Positions 1 to 5,455 of a stretch of 5,455 bases of DNA are shown in pieces. The notes beneath the pieces are model-generated. The model had not been told where the DNA came from, did not search any database, and saw only the letters and a list, made by a program, of their open reading frames with translations. Within the stretch, counting starts at the first letter, position 1. The number at the start of each line of letters is the position of its first letter. Made by a program: the position numbers and the translations under genes. This DNA is from Candidatus Zhuqueibacterota bacterium. GTDB taxonomy: Bacteria; Zhuqueibacterota; QNDG01. The stretch is taken from positions 1 to 5,455 of the forward strand of contig QNDG01000146.1 in NCBI GenBank assembly GCA_003645915.1, in the 5' to 3' direction.

Positions 1-408
1 GATAAAGAAGTAGGCAAAAGTGTTGAGCTGAAAAACGTGCTTCTTTTTGTTGACAAAGATAAGGTGGAAGTCGGAAAACCAATTGTTAAAAACATTTCAG
101 TTAAAGCCACTATCTTGTCTCACGGTAAAGATAAAAAAGTTCTTGTTTTTAAGAAAAAACGCCGCAAAGGATACAAGGTTTTAAAAGGCCACAGACAGCA
201 GTTTACTGAAATCAAAATTGATAAAATAGGTACTGTAAAAGAAGCTGCTCCGAAGCCTGCTGCTGCCAAAACTGCAGCTAAACCTAAAGCAGCTCCAAAA
301 GCCAAAACAGAAGCAAAGCCAAAAACAGCGCCTAAAAAGAAACCTGCAGCTGCAAAAAAGCCTGCGGCAAAGACTACAAAGACTGAGAAAAAAGAAACTA
401 AAAAGTAA
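1..408 (+). CDS. rplU: 50S ribosomal protein L21, 5'-truncated, with long Lys/Ala/Pro-rich C-terminal tail
   Basis: L21 is a 23S-rRNA-binding protein of the large ribosomal subunit. The frame is open from base 1 and gives 135 visible residues; by comparison with the usual ~100-residue L21, roughly the first 25-30 residues lie before the window. A GTG at 37 is not the real start, because the 12 residues before it continue the L21 fold (a K-V-G-K-S-V-E-L type strand). The family signature is clear at visible residues 53-73: a basic KRRKGY stretch followed by GHRQQFTEIKI. The L21 core ends near Gly77. Residues 78-135 form an extension made almost only of Lys, Ala, Pro and Thr, resembling a histone-H1 tail and probably disordered. 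The gene ends in TAA at 406-408, 18 bp before rpmA, the standard rplU-rpmA pairing. Identity is near certain; the role of the tail is unknown. Confidence 0.96.
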   Translation, partial: DKEVGKSVELKNVLLFVDKDKVEVGKPIVKNISVKATILSHGKDKKVLVFKKKRRKGYKVLKGHRQQFTEIKIDKIGTVKEAAPKPAAAKTAAKPKAAPKAKTEAKPKTAPKKKPAAAKKPAAKTTKTEKKETKK

Positions 409-426
409 TTTATTGAGGTATAAAGA

Positions 427-678
427 ATGGCACACAAGAAAGGTGTTGGAAGTTCCAAAAACGGCAGAGACAGTAATGCTCAACGCCTCGGTGTAAAACG
501 TTACGGCGGACAAGTTGTAAAAGCAGGCAACATCATTGTAAGGCAGAGAGGAACCAAGTTTCACCCTGGCCTTAATGTAGGCAGAGGTAATGACGACACT
601 CTCTTTGCCAAAGCTGACGGCCGTGTTGTTTTTGAAAACAGACGCGGTAAAAAATTTGTAAGCATATTGTCTCTGTAG
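427..678 (+). CDS. rpmA: 50S ribosomal protein L27
   Basis: L27 is a large-subunit protein whose N-terminal arm reaches towards the peptidyl-transferase centre. The 83-residue product has normal length and the textbook start [16 protein letters not shown], then [11 protein letters not shown], an [13 protein letters not shown] segment (about residues 37-49) and the [10 protein letters not shown] motif. It starts directly at MAHKKG, without the cleaved N-terminal leader found in many Firmicutes, which fits a Gram-negative host. A GAGGT Shine-Dalgarno sequence at 415-419 precedes the ATG. It lies 18 bp after rplU and is surely co-transcribed with it. obg, often the next gene, is absent: a terminator follows directly. 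Confidence 0.98.
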   Translation: MAHKKGVGSSKNGRDSNAQRLGVKRYGGQVVKAGNIIVRQRGTKFHPGLNVGRGNDDTLFAKADGRVVFENRRGKKFVSILSL

Positions 679-699
679 TACTGAAAATTACATAATCTG

Positions 700-735
700 A
701 AAAAGCCGTTAGCATTATAGCGGCTTTTTGTTTTT
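700..735 (+). terminator. Intrinsic terminator of rplU-rpmA
   Basis: A 12-bp stem pairs AAAAAGCCGTTA (700-711) with TAGCGGCTTTTT (718-729), with one G-T wobble and a 6-base loop. A second T-run (731-735) follows. It lies 21 bp after the rpmA stop, as expected for a Rho-independent terminator ending the ribosomal operon. Confidence 0.85.
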
Positions 736-820
736 GGAACCATTTACCCTGAAAACTCGTACAATATAGTAGGAGACAACAAACAGAAGGTCAGTTAAAA
801 AGCCTTCGGGAGGATCAGAA

Positions 821-1753
821 ATGAAACGTTTAACACTGCTTGTAATTTTGGTTTTAATTACTGGTTTTATCCTCTCCGGCTGCTATACCAAAGTTCTGGT
901 CAAAGAAACCCGCACACATATTGTAGATAATGACAGCTATACTATAACTGAAGAACCTTATGATGATTATTATGATTCATATGATACCTACTATGATGAC
1001 GATTATAATACAAAAGTTGTCCATGAACATTATATTTACGGTGATTTCTGGTATGGCTATGACTGGTTTGATCCCTACTGGGCATCACCTTCCTGGTACA
1101 CATATTCCTATTGGGACAGATTTTACTTCAGAAACTATTATCCGTGGACATGGGATCCCTGGTACTACAGATATTCGTACTGGCCCTATTATAACGGATA
1201 TTATTCAGGATACTACTGGAACTACATAGATCCGTATTACACTTACTGGGACAGTTACTACTCTTACACGCCTGATAAGAGACGAAATTTTAAAAGAAGA
1301 GATTCTTTTGGAAACAGTGGTAACTACAACCCGACTGTTACAACAGGCTCCGGCGGCAGTTCCAGAATTTCAAAATCCGGTTCCTCGTCAAAGCTGACTT
1401 CCTCTTCAAGAAGAATACGAAGAACAACCTCGGATCTTACAAAAACCAGATCAACTGATTCCGGAACCAGATACACATTCACAAGAGGTCCAAGAATAAG
1501 AAAAAATAGTGACATACGATCTGAAAACTCAAGGAAATCCTCCAGAACAAGAATATCTTCATCCAGAAGAAGATCCTCTTCGTATAAGAGCTATCGCAGC
1601 AGAAATTCTTCTTCAGGGTCTTATTCAACATCCAAAAGGAGCTCTTCACGCTCTTCTTACACAAGATCTTCTTCAACAAGAACTCCTTCTTCAAGTTCAA
1701 CCAGAAGCTCAAGTTCTTCATCAAGCAGAACATCAACCAGAAAAAGAAAATAA
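821..1753 (+). CDS. Putative lipoprotein with Tyr/Trp-rich core and basic Ser/Arg-rich tail
   Basis: I do not recognise a family for this 310-residue protein. Residues 1-21 form a lipoprotein signal: positively charged MKR, a hydrophobic stretch, then lipobox L18-S19-G20-C21, so the mature protein should be lipidated at Cys21 and exported. Residues 33-62 are acidic and rich in Asp and Tyr. Residues 71-150 contain 28 Tyr, 11 Trp and 4 Phe in 80 positions. Residues 181-310 contain 51 Ser and 27 Arg in 130 positions, with 17 Thr, 9 Lys and only 4 acidic residues. Serine is written with several codons (TCT, TCA, AGC, AGT, TCC), so the tail is not a simple triplet expansion. GGGAGGA at 808-814 is a strong ribosome binding site for the ATG. 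The gene is flanked by terminators and looks monocistronic. The opposite charges of the N-terminal and C-terminal parts suggest self-association or binding of an envelope polymer; this is inference only. That it is a real gene is well supported by the ribosome binding site, signal peptide and following terminator. Confidence 0.85.
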   Translation: MKRLTLLVILVLITGFILSGCYTKVLVKETRTHIVDNDSYTITEEPYDDYYDSYDTYYDDDYNTKVVHEHYIYGDFWYGYDWFDPYWASPSWYTYSYWDRFYFRNYYPWTWDPWYYRYSYWPYYNGYYSGYYWNYIDPYYTYWDSYYSYTPDKRRNFKRRDSFGNSGNYNPTVTTGSGGSSRISKSGSSSKLTSSSRRIRRTTSDLTKTRSTDSGTRYTFTRGPRIRKNSDIRSENSRKSSRTRISSSRRRSSSYKSYRSRNSSSGSYSTSKRSSSRSSYTRSSSTRTPSSSSTRSSSSSSSRTSTRKRK

Positions 1754-1770
1754 TAAACATAGTAATTTCT

Positions 1771-1809
1771 CACAAAAAAGTCCGGTTTTAAAGACCGGAC
1801 TTTTTTGTG
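1771..1809 (+). terminator. Strong intrinsic terminator after the lipoprotein gene
   Basis: A perfect 16-bp inverted repeat, CACAAAAAAGTCCGGT (1771-1786) and ACCGGACTTTTTTGTG (1794-1809), encloses a 7-base loop. The GC-rich top (GTCCGGT/ACCGGAC) is followed by six T. It begins 17 bp after the stop at 1753. The A-run on the left arm would also give a U-run on the opposite strand, so it could act in both directions, although no gene on the other strand needs it. Confidence 0.88.
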
Positions 1810-1823
1810 CAGATAATCTTCTC

Positions 1824-1852
1824 TTGACATTAACGGTTATTTCCTTTATTTT
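1824..1852 (+). promoter_or_regulatory. Candidate sigma70-type promoter for the barrel protein-argR unit
   Basis: A consensus -35 hexamer TTGACA (1824-1829) is followed after exactly 17 bp by TATTTT (1847-1852). The latter matches TATAAT at four of six positions, including the conserved A2 and T6. It sits between the terminator at 1771-1809 and the ATG at 1892, where a promoter is required if the terminator works. Transcription would begin near 1859. No convincing ARG-box palindrome (TGAAT N4 ATTCA type) overlaps it. Confidence 0.5.
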
Positions 1853-1891
1853 TTACTGTCACAGAATATCCCACAGGAGGAAATTTTAGAC

Positions 1892-2641
1892 ATGAAAATA
1901 AAAATTTTTATGCTTCTTGTCTTACTTTTACCGGCGATAGTTTTTAGCCAGCCAGGTTCATTAAATCTAGGCATTCTGATTGATACTCCTGCTGCAAAAC
2001 TACCTGACAGAGGGGAAATTCAATCAGGGCTCAGTATGTATTCAAACGGAGGTCTGCTCGGGTCAATTCTTATCGGTTTAAGTCCGAGATTTGCTCTTGG
2101 AGTTTCATACGGCGGTGAAAATATTATCGGAACAGGAGACATAAATTTAAACCCACAGCCCTCAGTTGAAGTAAGGTACCTTTTATTTGAAGAAAAATTC
2201 CTGTTCCCTGCCATACAAATAGGATTTAATTCGCAGGGATACGGTGCATATAATAAGGATCTTAAACGTTACAGTGTAAAATCAATGGGCCTTTATGCAG
2301 TTGCAAGTAAAAACACATCTTTCCTCGGCGGTCTGGGAATCCATGGAGGAATTAATATAAGTCTGGAAAACAGCGACGGAGATAAAGATCCCAATATATT
2401 TTTCGGCTGCCATAAACAGATAAACAGTGAACTTGTCATTATTGCAGAGTACAACACTGCAATTAACGACAACAGCGACAATGCTATAGGCTCAGGAAAA
2501 GGATATTTAAACTGCGGAATAAGGTGGATTTTTGCAAAACAGGTTTTTGTTGAGTTTGACATGAAGAATCTTTTCGAAAACGGTCAGAATGTTGCAGGCA
2601 GTTCCAGAGAAGTTAAACTCTACTATACTACTCATTTTTAA
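1892..2641 (+). CDS. Outer-membrane beta-barrel protein, YjbH-like
   Basis: The 249-residue product begins with a Sec signal peptide (MKIKIF, hydrophobic core, AIVFS; cleavage probably after Ser19). The mature part consists of alternating short strands and Gly/Asn-rich turns, and the C-terminus YYTTHF ends in Phe, the usual beta-barrel assembly signal. Recognisable blocks are an IDTPAAKLPDRGEI segment (30-43), MYSNGGLLGSI (49-59), SYGGENIIGTGDIN (72-85), RYLLFEE (95-101), PAIQIGFNSQGYGAY (106-120), YAVASKN (135-141) and GIHGGINISLE (149-159). From memory these resemble small, mostly uncharacterised outer-membrane proteins, some annotated as YjbH-domain, a name taken from an enterobacterial exopolysaccharide-associated protein. 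That link is loose and no substrate can be named. AGGAGG at 1875-1880 is the ribosome binding site, 11 bases before the ATG. It is followed 29 bp later by argR and probably shares its transcript. Confidence 0.8.
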   Translation: MKIKIFMLLVLLLPAIVFSQPGSLNLGILIDTPAAKLPDRGEIQSGLSMYSNGGLLGSILIGLSPRFALGVSYGGENIIGTGDINLNPQPSVEVRYLLFEEKFLFPAIQIGFNSQGYGAYNKDLKRYSVKSMGLYAVASKNTSFLGGLGIHGGINISLENSDGDKDPNIFFGCHKQINSELVIIAEYNTAINDNSDNAIGSGKGYLNCGIRWIFAKQVFVEFDMKNLFENGQNVAGSSREVKLYYTTHF

Positions 2642-2670
2642 TATTCGGCAATTTTAAAGGAGATAATTGT

Positions 2671-3147
2671 ATGGGGAAAAAGAACAGACACTTTTTTATT
2701 CAAAAGCTTGTTGACAATCTTACCATCAGTTCTCAGCAGGAATTTCTTGCAGAGCTTAAAAAAGAAGGCATAAACATCAGCCAGTCAACTCTTTCAAAGG
2801 ACCTTAAAGAACTGGGTGTAATAAAAGTACGTGGTAAAAACGGCAAATTCAGATTTGTGCAAACTAAAGAGAGAGACAGTTTCAGAACCGGTGTTCTTCT
2901 GCAGAGAGAAGTACTTGACTATCTGCAGGAATCCGTTGTTGTAAAAAATTTTCTGGTCTGTAAAACAATTCTTGGAAATGCAGCAGGCCTTTCCAGATGT
3001 CTTGACAACATAGGCTGGCCCGAAATAGTAGCAACCATAGCAGGAGTTGATACTCTTCTTGTGATTACAAGAAGTGACGAAGATGCGCGCCTTGTAGAAA
3101 AACGTCTGAATGAAATAGCAGTAGCAGAAAACAAACTGACCAGCTAA
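2671..3147 (+). CDS. argR: ArgR/AhrC-family arginine-responsive regulator, with atypical effector-pocket residues
   Basis: ArgR proteins are hexameric, arginine-binding transcription factors that control arginine biosynthesis and catabolism. The 158 residues match family length. Residues 6-65 form the winged helix-turn-helix; SQQEFLAELKKEGINISQST (21-40) runs into the recognition helix LSKDLKELGVIKVRG (41-55). Residues about 75-150 form the oligomerisation and arginine-binding domain, with LGNAAGLSRCLDNIGWPEIV (101-120), ATIAGVDTLLVITRSDEDAR (121-140) and the final helix LVEKRLNEIA. The family's GT-I-AGDDT motif reads AT-I-AGVDT here: the first Asp is Val126 (GTT, 3046-3048), and the position of E. 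coli Gln106 is Ala105. Both positions contribute to arginine binding in characterised members, so effector response may differ. AAAGGAG at 2656-2662, 8 bases before the ATG, supports the start. No arg biosynthesis gene is in the window. Family identity is secure; regulation by arginine is inferred. Confidence 0.93.
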   Translation: MGKKNRHFFIQKLVDNLTISSQQEFLAELKKEGINISQSTLSKDLKELGVIKVRGKNGKFRFVQTKERDSFRTGVLLQREVLDYLQESVVVKNFLVCKTILGNAAGLSRCLDNIGWPEIVATIAGVDTLLVITRSDEDARLVEKRLNEIAVAENKLTS

Positions 3148-3315
3148 GTTTTTTCATCTTTAATTTAAATCCTTCAGCCTGATACTCCAAAACATACCTG
3201 CAATGACAACTAAATTCCATTACCGATTCTGATTCTGTTTATTCTTTATATAACTGCATTGTTCGGTTTGTATATTTACGAGCAAAGCAAAACAATATTC
3301 ATAACCAACACTAAA

Positions 3316-5455
3316 TTATCTTTTTACTTCAAGACTTAAAATAAAATTCCTTCCGGGGCCGTTAATGCCTGATCCGTGCTCTCTGTAATTTACATCAAAA
3401 ATATTCCCCAGTTCAAACACTGCTGTCAAATATGAAGTAAACGGAAAAACCGTACGAAAATTAAAAGTATTCCAGCCCGGAGTGCCTCCTGCAGGTATTC
3501 TCGGATCATCCAGATCGTCTGCACATAATTTATCCTGTTTTAAAGCAAAACGTATAAAGGACTCTGCATATCCTTTTTTAAACAACAGTTTTACACCTGC
3601 AAGCCCGAAAAGCGGCGGAACTCCGCCAACTGGTTCATGCTGTGTAATATTCCAACCGTACGGAAAAGTTACATTGGAAAAAATATCCCATCTTCCTGTT
3701 TGATAATTAAATGCTGTTTCCAAACCGCACAAATAAGCAGTGCCTATATTCTGTTTTGATTTCACCTTAAAAACAGATGAATTCACTTCAATTGTTGATT
3801 CTCCGTTGTAAAGAGCGTCTGCGCTGGCTATAAGATTGTTTATTCTTGCATAATAAACAGAAGCTGCAAATGATATCCTCTCGTTTTCTATCTTCAGTCC
3901 TGCATCAATACTTGACATGGTTTCAGGTTCCAACGACGGATTTGGTATTTCAAATACATCTCCCTTGGATTCTCCCAGCTTGGAGATATCGCTGAGATTC
4001 GGAGCTCTGAATGCCTGACCAATATTGCAGTCAAGATAAATATCATCTTTTAATTTATAAACCAACCCGGCGCTTCCGGTAAAAGACTTAAAAGTCTGAG
4101 AAATATCTTTTCCGAATATAGTTGAAACGGGACTGGACTCAGGAAGGGAAAATTCTGTTGAGAACATGCTCCACCTTACGCCTGCTATTGTTTTAAACCG
4201 CTTGCTTATATTAAACTCATCCTGAATGTATGCACCAAAACTTGTATATGTTGCCCCGTCCGGATATCTTGCCTGCTTGTCCTTTGTTAGCTCCAGAGTA
4301 ACAGGATCCTGCCTGCTTCTTTCCGAACTGACCAAATCATGATACACTTCGCTTCCGTAAGTTAAAAAATGTCCCCTGATAAAAGACCTTAACTGCAATG
4401 TAAATCCACCGGTTTTTACATCCACACTCTCTCTCGTTATTGAAGATTCAGGCTTTTTCTGTTTTTCTCTTCCTTCCTTCTGATTATTTAACGATAATGT
4501 AATTTCCATAGAGGAAACATACCTGTTATTAAGGCTCTTATTGAGTTTCAGATAAGTCAGGTGCCTTATCTGGGGATTGTACAACCACTTAAAATATCCA
4601 CTGTTTTCATACTTGTCATATCTCGGCAGGTTTGATTTTTTCGTATATTGGGTTGCCAGAGTAAGTTTTGTTGTCCTGGAAGGATAAGTAATAAGCTTGT
4701 AATCATAATCAAAACAGTCAAAACCTGAAGGTGTTTGAACAGGCCCGTTTAAAGAGTGCTCCAGTTCGGGGACTGAATTATTTGTACCTCTTCTGAGATC
4801 GCCGAATCTTTTAAAACTCAAACCCCCTACCATCCCGATTTTTTCAGATATATATGACATTTCAACCCTTGAGGTTCTCTCCTTATCAGCAGTTGCTGCT
4901 CTGCCAAAAACTCTGTAATTAAACCCTGCCTTGTTATTCCCGGAAATCCTCTCTTTGGTAATTGCATTAACAGCTCCTCCCAGAGCATCGCTTCCGTACA
5001 GCACAGAAGCAGGCCCCCTTACAACTTCAAGCTGTTCAAGAGAAAAATAATCTATCATGGTCAGATAGGAGTGATTACCAAGTCTGTATGTTGAATTGTT
5101 CAATCTTATTCCGTCCACCATAAGAAGGATCTGGTTTGAGCTTAATCCGCGAATAATTGCAGACCCGCCTCCATGACTTGTCTTCTGAACAAAAACACCC
5201 GGCTCTTCCCGCAGAACCTCTGCTGTTGTTTTACTGTTCCTTTCGGAAATCACTATTTCAGGAATAAGATTCACTGCTTTGGATACATCTGTTATCTCAT
5301 TTGTGGAACGCGTTGCAGTAACGGAAATTCCGGGTGACTGTAATACATTAATCTTTAATTTTATTATACCGAGTTTAACAGCACTTTTTTTTCTGACAAC
5401 AACAGGAGAGATAACCTTTTTTGTATAACTTATGTGTGTAATTCTGAGACTGTAA
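3316..5455 (-). CDS. TonB-dependent outer-membrane receptor, 5'-truncated by the window edge
   Basis: These receptors import large ligands (iron chelates, haem, cobalamin, glycans) across the outer membrane using TonB energy. Stop TAA is at 3318-3316. The frame is open to the window edge, giving 712 visible residues. A GTG at 5274 (residue 61) is not the start: residues 1-40 look like the last strands of a carboxypeptidase-regulatory-like domain (YSLRITHISY..., ending INVLQS), followed by the typical linker GISVTATR (42-49), and no Shine-Dalgarno sequence precedes the GTG. The signal peptide lies outside. The plug spans about 61-170: VLREEPGVFVQKTSHGGGSA, IIRGLSSNQILLMVDGIRLN, then LEVVRGPASVLYGSDALGG and an INAITK-like VNAITK. 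The remainder is the 22-strand barrel, with a FRAP box (482-485) and an NPSL box (505-508) but no His between them. It ends PGRNF followed by ILSLEVKR, so the final residue is Arg, not the common aromatic. The substrate cannot be assigned. It converges on argR. Confidence 0.95.
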   Translation of the reverse strand, partial: YSLRITHISYTKKVISPVVVRKKSAVKLGIIKLKINVLQSPGISVTATRSTNEITDVSKAVNLIPEIVISERNSKTTAEVLREEPGVFVQKTSHGGGSAIIRGLSSNQILLMVDGIRLNNSTYRLGNHSYLTMIDYFSLEQLEVVRGPASVLYGSDALGGAVNAITKERISGNNKAGFNYRVFGRAATADKERTSRVEMSYISEKIGMVGGLSFKRFGDLRRGTNNSVPELEHSLNGPVQTPSGFDCFDYDYKLITYPSRTTKLTLATQYTKKSNLPRYDKYENSGYFKWLYNPQIRHLTYLKLNKSLNNRYVSSMEITLSLNNQKEGREKQKKPESSITRESVDVKTGGFTLQLRSFIRGHFLTYGSEVYHDLVSSERSRQDPVTLELTKDKQARYPDGATYTSFGAYIQDEFNISKRFKTIAGVRWSMFSTEFSLPESSPVSTIFGKDISQTFKSFTGSAGLVYKLKDDIYLDCNIGQAFRAPNLSDISKLGESKGDVFEIPNPSLEPETMSSIDAGLKIENERISFAASVYYARINNLIASADALYNGESTIEVNSSVFKVKSKQNIGTAYLCGLETAFNYQTGRWDIFSNVTFPYGWNITQHEPVGGVPPLFGLAGVKLLFKKGYAESFIRFALKQDKLCADDLDDPRIPAGGTPGWNTFNFRTVFPFTSYLTAVFELGNIFDVNYREHGSGINGPGRNFILSLEVKR

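Noticed and set aside
120..564. Two long - strand frames opposite rplU and rpmA.
   Set aside because: They are antisense shadows of certain ribosomal protein genes; the Ala/Phe/Gly-rich translation mirrors the Lys/Ala/Pro tail codons.
760..765. TACAAT as a -10 element for the lipoprotein gene.
   Set aside because: It matches five of six consensus positions, but no reasonable -35 sits 16-18 bp upstream; TTGGAA at 734-739 would need a 20-bp spacer. A promoter is probably nearby, but this one is not well supported.
960..1229. Alternative + strand reading frame rich in Met, Ile and Thr inside the lipoprotein gene.
   Set aside because: It is a shadow of the TAT/TAC-rich tyrosine codons; it has no ribosome binding site or recognisable protein features.
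1509..1889. Overlapping + strand frame running from the lipoprotein tail into the next intergenic region.
   Set aside because: It reads through the strong terminator at 1771-1809, has no ribosome binding site, and its composition is a frame-shifted image of the Ser/Arg codons.
3214..3238. Tandem GATTCT GATTCT repeat.
   Set aside because: Two short copies in A+T-rich non-coding DNA are expected by chance; no further copies or array structure are present.
3264..3305. Inverted repeat ATTGTT/AACAAT in the convergent gap as a terminator.
   Set aside because: The stem is only about 6 bp, A+T-rich, with a long loop and no adjacent T-run on the relevant strand.
3286..3306. TGAATATTG on the - strand as half of an ARG box downstream of argR.
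   Set aside because: Only one half-site matches; the second ATTCA half is missing, and the site lies at gene 3' ends rather than near a promoter.

Overview
The window (A+T-rich by eye) carries six protein-coding genes. Two are cut by the window edges. The genes suggest a Gram-negative bacterium: there is an outer-membrane lipoprotein candidate with a lipobox, a small outer-membrane beta-barrel protein, and a TonB-dependent receptor with an N-terminal carboxypeptidase-regulatory-like domain. That receptor architecture, the style of the small barrel protein and an ArgR of the AhrC type point towards the FCB superphylum or related candidate phyla (KSB1/Calditrichota-like). The strong Shine-Dalgarno sequences before every internal start argue against typical Bacteroidota. 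The phylum is an inference; no rRNA or other decisive marker is present.

Layout on the + strand: the 3' part of rplU (ribosomal protein L21 with a long Lys/Ala/Pro-rich tail, 1-408) is followed by rpmA (L27, 427-678), and the pair is closed by an intrinsic terminator (700-735). Next is a monocistronic-looking gene for an unusual lipoprotein (821-1753). It has three parts: an acidic Tyr-rich stretch, a core that is more than half Tyr/Trp/Phe, and a basic Ser/Arg tail. A perfect 16-bp terminator hairpin (1771-1809) follows. A sigma70-like promoter (1824-1852) then probably drives a two-gene unit: a beta-barrel protein (1892-2641) and, 29 bp later, an ArgR-family regulator (2671-3147).

On the - strand, converging on argR across a 168-bp gap, lies a TonB-dependent receptor (3316 to the window end). 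Its reading frame stays open to the edge, so its signal peptide and true start lie outside the window. An apparent GTG start at 5274 is internal.

The ribosomal pair is housekeeping. The other genes are mostly envelope-related but share no obvious pathway. The points most worth a second look are the aromatic/SR-rich lipoprotein, the non-canonical effector-pocket residues in ArgR (GVDT instead of GDDT), and the receptor, whose FRAP and NPxL boxes lack the intervening histidine of haem receptors. I found no mobile element, CRISPR array, tRNA or rRNA.
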